From Yoonia vestfoldensis (GTDB taxonomy: Bacteria; Pseudomonadota; Alphaproteobacteria; Rhodobacterales; Rhodobacteraceae), in assembly GCF_002158905.1 (NCBI RefSeq), contig NZ_CP021432.1:47031-111030 (forward strand): DNA of 64,000 nt. The letters are read 5' to 3'. The first letter of the stretch is position 1. Every line of letters begins with the position of its first letter. The position numbers were made by a program, and so were the translations under genes. Of the stretch, positions 26,330 to 34,074 are shown piece by piece. The notes under the pieces were generated by a model, which made no database searches, had not been told where the DNA came from, and saw only the letters and a list, made by a program, of their open reading frames with translations.

Positions 26330-26667
26330 TTGCGAAACGGGCGGTCGAGCTCCGCCGCTGCGAAATATGCGCTGGCCTTCTTCAGGATCTCGTTGGCCTG
26401 GCGCAGTTCACGGACCTCACGCTCAAGTTCCTTGATCCGATCCTTCTCGGCAATTGTCAGCCCAGCCCGCTGCCCGGCATCGCGTTCGGCCTGCTGACAC
26501 CAGACGCGCAGGCTGTCCGGTGAACAGCCAAGCTTCGGCGCAATTGCCTTATAGGCTGCCGTGTCGCTGGCATAGTCAGCACGGTTCTCTCTGAAAAGCC
26601 GAACACCACGTTCACGCAGTTCGGCAGGATAGGCGGGGGTATGTCGATTCTTTGTCATAGGGTTCAT
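26326..26667 (-). CDS. IS3-family transposase orfA, copy 1
   Basis: 113-residue helix-turn-helix protein (RERGVRLFRENRADYAS, APKLGCSPDSLRVW) followed by a leucine-zipper-like coiled coil (IKELEREVRELRQANEILK). It supplies end recognition for the OrfAB transposase. The C-terminal KKASAYFAAAELDRPF is the usual lead-in to the orfB frame. Confidence 0.93.
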   Translation of the reverse strand: MNPMTKNRHTPAYPAELRERGVRLFRENRADYASDTAAYKAIAPKLGCSPDSLRVWCQQAERDAGQRAGLTIAEKDRIKELEREVRELRQANEILKKASAYFAAAELDRPFRK

Positions 26668-26708
26668 CCTTTGAGTGTTTTACTCTCCGGTAAACCCAGG
26701 GCGGTTCA

Positions 26709-26743
26709 GTTTGATAGGAGTGCTTGGTGTCGGCGTGGGCCAT
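26709..26743 (-). pseudogene. Strawberry-notch gene, original start and first 11 codons
   Basis: An ATG at 26743 with an AAGGACAG ribosome site encodes MAHADTKHSYQ, then meets IS3 at the GTT duplication. Past the IS (from 25382) the frame continues TPSNAQLK. This is the native start of the disrupted gene; total restored length is 1421 codons plus stop. Confidence 0.8.
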
Positions 26744-26782
26744 GATTTCTGTCCTTTGTGATCCGGTTTGAGGTTCACAGGA

Positions 26783-26823
26783 CAAAAAGCCCCCTTTGCA
26801 CTTTGTGAGTGCCGAGAGGGCTT
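26783..26823 (-). terminator. Terminator after the RelBE-type operon
   Basis: On the minus strand, AAGCCCTC pairs with GGGGGCTT, enclosing a smaller GCAC/GTGC hairpin, and is followed by TTTTTG. It lies 34 bases beyond the toxin stop and just upstream of the strawberry-notch start. Confidence 0.65.
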
Positions 26824-26856
26824 CTATTTATCTGAATGGCTTTGAAACGTGCCGAC

Positions 26857-27132
26857 CTATGGCCATTGCTGAGCTGCGTGCAGCACCCGCAAGATCACTA
26901 TGGCACTTGGGTCGTCAGCATAGATCACGATGTAATTTGGACGCACAACCATTTCCCGGGTGCCGTCAACACGTCCCACACGGTACATCTGGGGGCGCTC
27001 AGGCAACCTTGATGTCTTGGCCTCGATTTCGTCCTTGAGAGCTTGGGCCGCATCTGGATTGTCGTCAGAAATGTAGTCGATAATTGCCAGCAGATCAGCG
27101 ATGGCCGTGGCCTTCCACTCAAGATCAGGCAC
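26857..27132 (-). CDS. RelE/ParE-family toxin
   Basis: About 91 residues from a GTG at 27132 (a TTG at 27147 is the alternative). Family features: helical N-terminus (EWKATAIADLLAIIDYI, NPDAAQALKDEI), RPQMYRVGRVDGTREMVV, then YIVIYADDPSAIVILRVLHAAQQWP, the conserved C-terminal strand and His. Toxins of this family act on mRNA at the ribosome (RelE) or on gyrase (ParE); sequence alone does not decide here. It overlaps the antitoxin end by eight bases, with the antitoxin first, as usual. Probable role: plasmid stabilisation. Confidence 0.88.
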   Translation of the reverse strand: MPDLEWKATAIADLLAIIDYISDDNPDAAQALKDEIEAKTSRLPERPQMYRVGRVDGTREMVVRPNYIVIYADDPSAIVILRVLHAAQQWP

Positions 27133-27418
27133 GGCGCTTCTTGTCAATCATCGCCTGAGCGTCTTGCATTACCTGAGCCTGCGGTGTTGTCGGCCGTGGG
27201 TCGTCCAATGCTTCTTGCACCTTGGAGCGGAACCATGCGTCATAGGCGTCTGGATCTGCTGTCAGTCCCGCCGGCAACCCGCCCTCCGCGGCTACACGGG
27301 TCAAGAGGATGCGAACGGCATCCGAGAGTGTCAGGCCGACGCCCGAGAGCGCATCCGAGGCCTGCGCTTTAAGCTGATCATCAACACGGACATGGATCAT
27401 GGATGTTTGAGCGGGCAT
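27125..27418 (-). CDS. RelB/DinJ-family antitoxin
   Basis: 97 residues from the ATG at 27418 behind a strong AAGGAGATC; the in-frame upstream extension is not needed. The N-terminus is a ribbon-helix-helix (SMIHVRVDDQLKAQASDAL, LTLSDAVRILLTRVA) that should bind the operon's operator. The C-terminal helices (WFRSKVQEALDD) wrap the toxin. It is the first gene of the toxin-antitoxin operon and autoregulation is expected. Confidence 0.9.
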   Translation of the reverse strand: MPAQTSMIHVRVDDQLKAQASDALSGVGLTLSDAVRILLTRVAAEGGLPAGLTADPDAYDAWFRSKVQEALDDPRPTTPQAQVMQDAQAMIDKKRRA

Positions 27419-27486
27419 ATGGATCTCCTTTGGATATTGCTGTATCTCAAATGAGATACGCAATCAAGGTGCTAGAGAGTTCCACT

Positions 27487-28142
27487 CTATGCATCCTGCC
27501 CCGCAAAAAACTCCGCCAACACCGCACTGCCCTCAGCCATTTCGCGACTGATGAGGGTCGATCCCGCCAGTGACGCCTTTGAGAGCCGCACGAGGCTGCC
27601 AGTTTCCTCAATACGGTAGCAGCGCCGTTTTTGACGCCCGCGCCTGTAATGGGTTGCTGTGACGATCTGACAGGTACTGCCATCGCTGAGTGTCACAGGG
27701 GAGGCGAGTTTGATCTTGTCGCCCTCTGCGTAGTCGGGGATCGTGGCCCAGTCTCGACACCGCTGCCGCCAAGCGTGGGCATAGCTGCCGGGGTCTTTCA
27801 ACTCGGACAGGAGATTAAAAAGGCTCAGCGGCGCGCGGGATTCGCAAGGACCAGCGCTTTCCTCCATGTCCTTGTAGCCCAGCACCCTTCGTCATACCGC
27901 GTCAGAAACACCGCACCGAAGGTGAACGACCCGTCTTTGTCGATCACATAGGTTCGATCCTCCAAAGGCATGGGATCAAGGCTCTCAACCTTTGCTGCCG
28001 CATACCACGTCAAGCCAACTTTGCTGGCTTTAATCAGTGTCGTGCGGCGCGTATCTGTCTCGAAGGTGCAGAGACGCGTGATCTCTGACTTCTCATCGGC
28101 GTAGGTCTGAACTCGTCGGTCCGTGTAAAAGAGCCATCCCAT
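27487..28142 (-). pseudogene. DUF6927-like plasmid protein with a 1-bp frameshift
   Basis: The ATG at 28142 (AAGGACTC upstream) begins MGWLFYTDRRVQTYADEK, a recognisable plasmid family. The frame is good up to YDEGCW, then turns to nonsense. The +1-shifted frame resumes exactly with GYKDMEESAGPCES and continues to the stop at 27487. Adding one G to the GGG run at 27878-27880 restores a single frame of about 218 codons. This is either a real mutation or a homopolymer sequencing error. Function of the family is unknown. Confidence 0.8.
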
Positions 28143-28243
28143 TTCAGAGTCCTTTCTTTCATAGAAAATTAATTTGTCGCCAATGTCCCGAGAGTGCCGA
28201 AGGCATGGCAGGGTATTGGCGATGCGAGTGAAGAAAGGGCGCG

Positions 28244-28837
28244 TTACGCTGCCCTCCGGTCTTCTAGCTCCATGAGTGCATCAAGCGGCACGCGATACGG
28301 CTGCATTGCATCGAAGTCCTCGCAGTTGCCGCAGTTCTGAACGATGGCAAAGGTGTCGCAGGCGTCCTTGAGGACCACTCGGAATGTGCCACCCAAGCCT
28401 GACGGAACCTCATAGGTTCCGCCAATCAGGAAGTCTGAGGCGCGACGGACGAAGACGCGGATGGAATGACCATCGGTTGCCAGTCGGATGGCCCCCTGCC
28501 CCCGATCGATAAGTGTCTGCACATCATCAAGGATGTCTGTGTAGAACTGCCCGGTTAGATCGCGGAACGCCATTTGACGTTGTGCCATCCAATCGCTGTC
28601 CCGAAACGGATTGATGCCGTTAGCAAAGGCAAAGCTGGGATCGGACTGTTCTGTGGTGACAATACGGGTGGTAGAGCCGTCGATACCGTTGGAACGCAGA
28701 TGCACACCGTTCCCAACGATGAGGATCAGGGCGGGCTTGTCGACTGGCCCGTTCCAATTGGGCAGGAAGGTTGAACACGAGCGCGCATGCGTGATTTGCG
28801 CCGCGACAGCGGACGCAGAGAACTTGAGAATAGCCAT
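28244..28837 (-). CDS. Conserved-looking plasmid protein of unknown function
   Basis: About 197 residues from the ATG at 28837; an in-frame ATG at 28852 is also possible and neither has a perfect ribosome site. Soluble, mixed alpha/beta, with ALILIVGNGVHLRSNGIDG near the start and GTYEVPSGLGGTFRVVLKDACDT, CGNCEDFDAMQPYRVPLD near the end. No known domain is recognised. It follows the ParB-like gene by about 107 bases on the same strand and is probably part of the same plasmid module. Confidence 0.65.
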   Translation of the reverse strand: MAILKFSASAVAAQITHARSCSTFLPNWNGPVDKPALILIVGNGVHLRSNGIDGSTTRIVTTEQSDPSFAFANGINPFRDSDWMAQRQMAFRDLTGQFYTDILDDVQTLIDRGQGAIRLATDGHSIRVFVRRASDFLIGGTYEVPSGLGGTFRVVLKDACDTFAIVQNCGNCEDFDAMQPYRVPLDALMELEDRRAA

Positions 28838-28944
28838 GAGGATGTCTTTCATATACGGCGGCCTGAGCCGCTTGTTTCTGGGAGTTGTTGGGGAGTGGGA
28901 TGACCCGCGTCTGGTTGTTCCCAAGCGCGGGTCGCCTCAATGGA

Positions 28945-30927
28945 TCAGGCGGCTTTTGCCTGAACCGTCTCTGCTGGAGCGGTCTCTTCCTGCGCATCGA
29001 CAGCCAAGCTGATGCCACCAGTCGTTTGCATCATCGGCGGGCACCATGCAGCGACTGCCGCGTGTTGTGCCTCTGTGAGCGTCGCAAAGGGCTCGGCGAA
29101 GAGCTTGTCGCAGAATGCGACGATCTCTTTCTTGCTCATGGAGGCCAGTGTCACCGCCTCCTGTGCAAGGCCGAGATCTTCGCCAAGGATTTTGAGCAGC
29201 CACGCCTTCTTGAACCGGTTGAACAGCGCCGCGTTTGGCGTCCAATGCGCACGAATGTCAGGCATCACCTCGATCTCGAAATCAAACATCAAGCTGTCAC
29301 TCTGAACGCTGCGGGCAAAACAAGATTGCGTGGTGCTGGCCGTGGCATAGGCGACCAGTTTGGCCTTCTCGCCCGCCTCAAGGGCGCGGAACGCCGCAAA
29401 CTGATCTGCCGGAGATTTCGCCCCACCCGCCCAGGACAGATCGAGCGCATCATGCGCCTCGGCCACCTGTTCTAGAGATGTGCCATCAATCTCATCCATC
29501 TTGGCATGGCTGCGGTATTCCTTGCGGGCCTCGACCTTGACGGCGTGGGTTGCGCTCATGCCGCCAAGCACGTCCGTGACCAGTTTGAACAAGGTCAGAT
29601 CGAGCGTAGCTTCGGGATGGAGCGTCATGGCAGCCCCGAGTGCCATTGCCCGTTCGGCCTTGAGGTCTTGGGTCAGTGAGGCGGGATAGACGATTGCGTC
29701 TGCGCCCTGCCCTTCTACCTCATTGGATGTGCCGCCGGTGCTGGTTGTCTGCGTTGTCGCCTCGGGCTTGTCCTCTGGCCGTACCAGACCGACATGCAGC
29801 GTAATTTTGCCGTTTGACCACGATGCGATAACCCCACCCTGCGCAAGATCCTCTGCACTGTAGGCCTCCTGCAGATCCCGCGCCTCTTCTTCGAGCGCAT
29901 CCACGCGATCGTAGAGGGCGTTGTAGGCATCAGTCTCAAGGGTCTCATCCTCCATTTCGAGTTGCAGTTTCTCGAGCTCCTCCGTGATCGCATCCACGCG
30001 CTTTTGACCATCGGCATCAGGCTCGATCGGACCGGGATAGACGCGACCATAGTCTGCCATCGTTGCATAATCGTAGCGTACCAACGCTTCGGCCCACGCA
30101 AATCCCAATTGCGCCCGCGCCTCCTCCGCAGCGGCGGTGAGTTTTTCGACCATGATGGCCTCGACCAGCGCTGTGTCTTCCAACACCGAATGCTCCTCGA
30201 GGAGATCGGCAGCGATGGGACCACCCCGCGCCTCATAGTCCTCGCGCACAAAGGCGCCGATATCGTCGCTCACTTGCACACCGCGGGCCTTGAGCGCCTG
30301 ACGCACTGTATAGGCCTGCACATAGCTGTCAGCGCTTGTTAGAGCCTCATATACCTCAAGCTGCACGTCCTGGCTTGGATGATCCGCGAAGGCCTTCATG
30401 GTATCGAGGGTGATCGTCTTGGCGCGCGCGGCTGCGCGGATGTTGGGATGGATAAGACCGTAGCGCAAACGGCCTTTGACGGCGGCAATGGTCGTCCCGA
30501 AGGTCTTGGCGATGGTGTCTGGCGATTGCCCGTCGACTTCCATCATGCGCGCAAACGCTTCGAACTCGTCGATAGCATTCATCGGGGCCTGCGTGATGTT
30601 CTCTGCCAGCGATAGGGCCGTGGTCACATCGCAGTTGTCCGGCACCAAGCGGCATTCGATCTTCGTCTTGTTGGTGAAGCCCTTGGCGGTTTTGTCGGCG
30701 ACCAGTTCATTCAAGGCAGCGCGACGTCGACCACCTGCCAAGACGCCGAACTTGCCATCGATCTTTTGAACCAGCAGCGGTTGGATGATGCCCAGAACGC
30801 CAATGCTGGCCGTGAGGTGGGCGATAGCCTCTGTCTCGTAAGTTTCAGGTGAATTGCTGCGCACATTGGCAGGATGCGATGTGAGATCGCCAATGGCGAC
30901 CGAGATGGATTTGAGTGCATGTGTCAT
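28945..30927 (-). CDS. ParB/Spo0J-like plasmid protein, copy 1 (intact)
   Basis: 660 residues from the ATG at 30927 (AAGGACATC). The N-terminal ParB-type CTP/DNA-binding domain (about 5-115) has HPANVRSNS, SIGVLGIIQPLLV, GVLAGGRRRAAL and LSLAENITQAPMNAIDEF. A KorB-like HTH follows (SPDTIAKTFGTTIAAVKGRL). The long C-terminal half is acidic and coiled. It is larger than partition ParB and has no parA beside it. Such orphan ParB-like proteins are widespread on alphaproteobacterial plasmids and may regulate transcription or protect entering DNA. A shorter relative, broken, lies at 55545-57227. Confidence 0.85.
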   Translation of the reverse strand: MTHALKSISVAIGDLTSHPANVRSNSPETYETEAIAHLTASIGVLGIIQPLLVQKIDGKFGVLAGGRRRAALNELVADKTAKGFTNKTKIECRLVPDNCDVTTALSLAENITQAPMNAIDEFEAFARMMEVDGQSPDTIAKTFGTTIAAVKGRLRYGLIHPNIRAAARAKTITLDTMKAFADHPSQDVQLEVYEALTSADSYVQAYTVRQALKARGVQVSDDIGAFVREDYEARGGPIAADLLEEHSVLEDTALVEAIMVEKLTAAAEEARAQLGFAWAEALVRYDYATMADYGRVYPGPIEPDADGQKRVDAITEELEKLQLEMEDETLETDAYNALYDRVDALEEEARDLQEAYSAEDLAQGGVIASWSNGKITLHVGLVRPEDKPEATTQTTSTGGTSNEVEGQGADAIVYPASLTQDLKAERAMALGAAMTLHPEATLDLTLFKLVTDVLGGMSATHAVKVEARKEYRSHAKMDEIDGTSLEQVAEAHDALDLSWAGGAKSPADQFAAFRALEAGEKAKLVAYATASTTQSCFARSVQSDSLMFDFEIEVMPDIRAHWTPNAALFNRFKKAWLLKILGEDLGLAQEAVTLASMSKKEIVAFCDKLFAEPFATLTEAQHAAVAAWCPPMMQTTGGISLAVDAQEETAPAETVQAKAA

Positions 30928-31086
30928 GTGATGTCCTTGTTGAGATGTTTGCGCCGCCCCGAACATTCGGAACGGCCTGACCAATCCCCGGGTTTGAGGA
31001 TCACATGGGCATTGGGCCCGCCTTCCCTTTGGAAGGGTCAGCGGGCCTTCAAATTGTGCTTCGTTTGTGAGGTTAGGCCCCCAACC

Positions 31087-31476
31087 CTACCAGTCGGACG
31101 CCATCATGATGGTGAGCACGCGCACGGTGGTTGCGGGATTGTCAGGGGTCTCAGCACCGTAGCGGAAATCGCTATCCGCCTCATAAAGATCAATCTTCCA
31201 GAAGACCTTTTGCCCCCTGATATCAACGGCCCCGAAGTCGTGGCATCCGTCAGGATCATTCTCGGCTTCAAAGGTGTCGAACTCACCTGTTGCTTTGACC
31301 GCCTCAGCCATGAAGCCATCCTCGGCCTCTGCAAGAGACCGTGTGACATGCATACGGCCGACAATGGGCTGATCCGGCGCAATGCCAAGGCAGGCGAGTT
31401 TACGGAAGGCCTCGTTGTGCGCGGCAATCACAGTGATATCGGGGCGATCTGTTGTCGAGGCTTGGGAAGTGGTCAT
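31087..31476 (-). CDS. DUF3768 protein
   Basis: 129 residues from the ATG at 31476 (AAAGGACAG). Matches the DUF3768 pattern: IAAHNEAFRKLACLG, GRMHVTRSL, FDTFEAENDPDGCHDFGAVDI, VFWKIDLYEADSDFRYGAETPDNP and a final RVLTIMMASDW. Small soluble protein of unknown function found on plasmids of this group. The shared motif at 31505-31532 lies only 29-56 bases upstream, where a promoter would be. A GC-rich hairpin (about 31016-31052) follows the gene and may act as a terminator. Confidence 0.85.
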   Translation of the reverse strand: MTTSQASTTDRPDITVIAAHNEAFRKLACLGIAPDQPIVGRMHVTRSLAEAEDGFMAEAVKATGEFDTFEAENDPDGCHDFGAVDIRGQKVFWKIDLYEADSDFRYGAETPDNPATTVRVLTIMMASDW

Positions 31477-31504
31477 GGGTCTGTCCTTTCGAGAAAATTG
31501 AAAA

Positions 31505-31532
31505 CACAAAACCCAAAGCTTGCTTTCTCTTT
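31505..31532 (-). promoter_or_regulatory. Shared upstream motif, copy 2 (DUF3768 gene)
   Basis: On + it begins ACAAAACCCAAAGCTTGCTT and continues TCTCTTTG. It has the same AAAGC-yT-GCTTT core as at 14396-14423 and 32620-32646. It sits within 60 bases of the start codon. Confidence 0.5.
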
Positions 31533-31574
31533 GCAATCGCCGGTATGGCCTAGATCGCCCGCCCCTCCCTTCAG

Positions 31575-32489
31575 TTACGCCGCCTTTGCCCCCTGCCCCG
31601 CCTCCGATGCGGCGACAAGATAATCACATGCTTTCTGCGCATCCGCCGCATGTTTGAAGATCGCCCGTTTATCAGATCGGAGCACGCGGACCCAATTGTC
31701 GAGATAGGCCGCATTCATCTCCAGCGTGTGGGCAGAAAACCCCAGCTTTTGACCCAGAAACACCGTACAGAGCTCAGCCACAATTTCCTCGCGCGCATAG
31801 GCCGTGTTTCCGAATTTCGCATCCCCATAGCTACGGTTGAGCCTATGCCTTGCCTTTGTCCAATGGGCGAGTTCATGACCCCAGACGGAATAGAAATTGA
31901 GCGGGTTTTCGAAGTGTTCGATCGCAGGCAGGTACATCTTGTCCAGAACGGCCATATACGACGCCTCGCGACCTGAAAAGCTAACCGTCGCGCCAATGGC
32001 CTCGAAGAAGGCTTGCATGTGTGGGATTGGTTTGCGTTCTGGATGATCCGGCAGTTCTGGCGGCTTGGGATGAAAACGGACATCCAACCCCTCGATCTGA
32101 TCAGCGTTGAACACGCGGTAGGATTTCATGAAGGGGATCGTCTTGGGGTCGTTCGCTTCGTCCTCGGCTGCATCTTTGTTGCGGTCGCGCTCCGTGGTCC
32201 CGTAATAGACTACAACAGACGATTTTGATCCCTTGACGATCTTGGCATCCAGTTCATTGGCCTGTCGCAGGGTCATCCAATAGGGCGAGGTATACCCTGC
32301 CATCATGGTGCGCATGGTCAGCAAGAAATTGTTGATGCCCTGATAGGGCTCGCCGTTCTGCCGCAGCGGCACCGCACTGCCGCCAACCTGCCAGGGTTTG
32401 CGCCAGGGCAGAACGCCCCGATCAATGATGCTGATAAGCTCATTCGTGATTGACGCGACTGCGTCGAATTTGGGTTTAGATTTTGCCAT
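31575..32489 (-). CDS. ardC: ArdC-family antirestriction protein
   Basis: 304 residues from the ATG at 32489 (GGAGAACA). The N-terminal ssDNA-binding DUF1738 domain covers about 1-130 (ISIIDRGVLPWRKPW, YQGINNFLLTM, SPYWMTLRQANELDAKIVKGSKSS). A zincin-like peptidase domain follows, with WGHELAHWTK (HExxH) and an EEIVAELCTVFLGQKLG helix with the third ligand. ArdC proteins shield incoming single-stranded plasmid DNA from restriction. Its place in the inferred leading region, with the + strand as template, suits expression just after transfer. The shared motif lies 131-157 bases upstream. Confidence 0.92.
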   Translation of the reverse strand: MAKSKPKFDAVASITNELISIIDRGVLPWRKPWQVGGSAVPLRQNGEPYQGINNFLLTMRTMMAGYTSPYWMTLRQANELDAKIVKGSKSSVVVYYGTTERDRNKDAAEDEANDPKTIPFMKSYRVFNADQIEGLDVRFHPKPPELPDHPERKPIPHMQAFFEAIGATVSFSGREASYMAVLDKMYLPAIEHFENPLNFYSVWGHELAHWTKARHRLNRSYGDAKFGNTAYAREEIVAELCTVFLGQKLGFSAHTLEMNAAYLDNWVRVLRSDKRAIFKHAADAQKACDYLVAASEAGQGAKAA

Positions 32490-32619
32490 GAGTGTTCTCC
32501 GGAACTGGGAGCGCGTGGTAACCACGCGCGGATTGGAGATTGGTTCGAGGGATTTCCAACGCGTGATGGCGGGGCCCACCAGGACCCCTGCCAGACCCCT
32601 CCCCCAAACTCCGGATCCG

Positions 32620-32646
32620 ACAAAACCCAAAGCCTGCTTTCACTTT
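32620..32646 (-). promoter_or_regulatory. Shared upstream motif, copy 3 (ardC)
   Basis: On + it begins ACAAAACCCAAAGCCTGCTT and continues TCACTTTCC. It differs from copy 2 at only a few positions, and its tail matches copy 1 (CTTTC.CCCGA). Farther from its start codon than the other copies, so it may be an operator rather than the promoter itself. Confidence 0.5.
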
Positions 32647-32815
32647 CCCGAGCCAAGAAAATCAAACTTCAGCGCCTTCAGCACTAGACATCGAAAAATC
32701 CAGAGTCAGGGCATATCGATGACCGGGAATCTTAAGTTTCTTCCGGTTCAGCTGAAAAGTTATGCAACATGCGCCCGGCTCAATGCTGCAATGCAATAAA
32801 ATCTTAGATCGACCA

Positions 32816-32844
32816 TTGTGCAGTCGCAGCATGTTACCTATCTT
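32816..32844 (+). promoter_or_regulatory. Sigma-70-like promoter of the CcsR-like sRNA
   Basis: -35 TTGTGC (32816-32821), 17-base spacer, -10 TATCTT (32839-32844). It predicts a start near 32851, just before the first hairpin of the small RNA. Confidence 0.5.
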
Positions 32845-32866
32845 GAATTTTAGAGATTGGTTCTAC

Positions 32867-32910
32867 CTCCTCCCAGAGCCAATCCAAACTCCTCCCAGAG
32901 CCAATCCAAA
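32867..32910 (+). repeat. Perfect 22-nt tandem duplication inside the sRNA
   Basis: The unit at 32867-32888, starting CTCCTCCCAGAGCC, is repeated exactly at 32889-32910. It gives the sRNA a third, probably unpaired CUCCUCCC between the two hairpins. Confidence 0.9.
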
Positions 32911-32916
32911 GTAATA

Positions 32917-32954
32917 GGCGGCATCCACCTCCTCCCGGATGCCGCCTTTATTTT
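32917..32954 (+). terminator. Rho-independent terminator of the sRNA
   Basis: 10-bp perfect stem, 10-base CU-rich loop, then TTTATTTT. Nothing else on the + strand just upstream needs it, which supports a stand-alone short transcript. Confidence 0.85.
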
Positions 32955-33125
32955 GCTCAACGCAGGAATGTTATAGTTACCCGAGCTCACCAATTTGCTG
33001 ACAACGTAGGCAAATTCAAATTAGCGATAAGGAGGGCCCATTATCGTTACTGGCTGAAGGAGCCCCAATTTCAACGATACCGACGAACGTGATGCATTGG
33101 CCGGACACCTCAACAGGAGTCCAAC

Positions 33126-34052
33126 ATGCCCCCTCTCGATCACAAAGATTTCGTCAATTCCTGCCGCGATGAACGCGGCGTCGGCCATCACACGCTGCGG
33201 GCCTATGCCCAAGATCTGCGCACCTTTGCGCGCTTCACCTAGATCCACAGGCTCACGGATCCGCTGTCGAAAGACGACATCTTGGACTACCACCGCCATC
33301 TGCGTGATGACCTAGAGGCCAAGCCCGCAACCATTGAGCGGCGGCTGGTTACCCTCAAGTCGTACTTTGCCTGGCGCGCAGATCGGAATTGTGCCCTGCC
33401 CTCCCCGTTCGCCGATGTGCGCATTGCAGTGCGGATAACAAGGCGCCTGCCGCGCCCCATCGAAAGGGACACCCTCAAAGCCGTTTTGAAATCGCCCGTT
33501 GGTGTGGCCGATGCCCTAACCGCCAAACCAACGCCATGCGCGATGCAAGACATCACAATCCTGATGATCAAGCTGCTCATCGTAACCGGTCTCCGGATCA
33601 GCGAACTTACCAATCTGAGGCTCGGCGATGTCTCCACCGACGCCTGCCAAATGATCGTGCGCGGCAAAGGCAATAAGGAACAGATTGTGTTTGTACCAAA
33701 TGCGGAGTTGCAGGCCGCGTTTCGACGGTACTGCACCTACCGCGCCAAGCACGGTTCGTTGAAATCGCCGCTTTTTCTGAACGCGGTTGGTCGCCGGCTG
33801 CGGTCGCAGACGTTCCGGAAACGGCTGCGCGTGCTGTCAAAACGATTGGGCATCATGCCACATCTGACGCCGCACCGGTTCCGGCATTCGGCGGCAACGC
33901 TGCTCATCGAGGAAGGCATCGATATTCGTATGGTTCAGGCTTTGTTGGGGCACGCCAGCCTCAAGACCACGGAGATCTATGTGAGGGTTTCGAACCATGC
34001 ACTACGACGCGCGCTCGAAAGGGCCGATGTCCTAAATGCATTAGTTGAGTAA
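33126..34052 (+). pseudogene. Tyrosine recombinase with an in-frame amber codon
   Basis: An ATG at 33126 with AGGAG upstream opens MPPLDHKDFVNS and a normal SAM-like core-binding domain. Codon 39 is TAG (33240-33242). The same frame then continues without interruption to 34052. The catalytic domain is complete: Arg in TGLRISELTNL, Lys in GKGNKEQIVFV, HRFRHS (HxxR), His in LLGHASLKT, Tyr in TEIYVR. A TTG at 33282 could restart translation of a 256-residue form lacking most of the core-binding domain. It is XerC-like, 308 codons if the stop is read through. Confidence 0.85.
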
Positions 34053-34074
34053 TATCGATACGCTCTATCGTTTT

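Larger units (their letters stand above)
25383..26708 (-). mobile_element. IS3-family element, copy 1 (1326 bp)
   Basis: Bounded by 26-base inverted repeats beginning TGAACCGCCC and ending GTTTACCGGAGAG, with one mismatch. The 3-bp target duplication is GTT (25380-25382 and 26709-26711). Two overlapping frames, orfA and orfB, encode the transposase. The encoded proteins are identical to those of copy 2 at 48243-49568, in the opposite orientation. It interrupts the strawberry-notch gene after codon 11. Confidence 0.95.
32851..32954 (+). ncRNA. CcsR/cuckoo-type sRNA with anti-Shine-Dalgarno loops
   Basis: About 104 nt. Hairpin 1 (32856-32883): stem ATTGGTTCT / AGAGCCAAT with one G-U pair, loop ACCTCCTCCC. 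Hairpin 2 (32917-32946): perfect 10-bp stem GGCGGCATCC / GGATGCCGCC with the same loop ACCTCCTCCC and a TTTATTTT tail, so it doubles as the terminator. Two hairpins displaying CCUCCUCCC define the cuckoo family, which includes the stress-induced CcsR RNAs of Rhodobacter. The loops can pair with ribosome-binding sites or anti-SD-binding proteins. The usual adjacent DUF1127 gene is absent. The 5' end is predicted only. Confidence 0.82.

Noticed and set aside
32867..32910. CRISPR-like direct repeat
   Set aside because: Two directly adjacent 22-nt copies with no spacer; it is a tandem duplication inside an sRNA gene.
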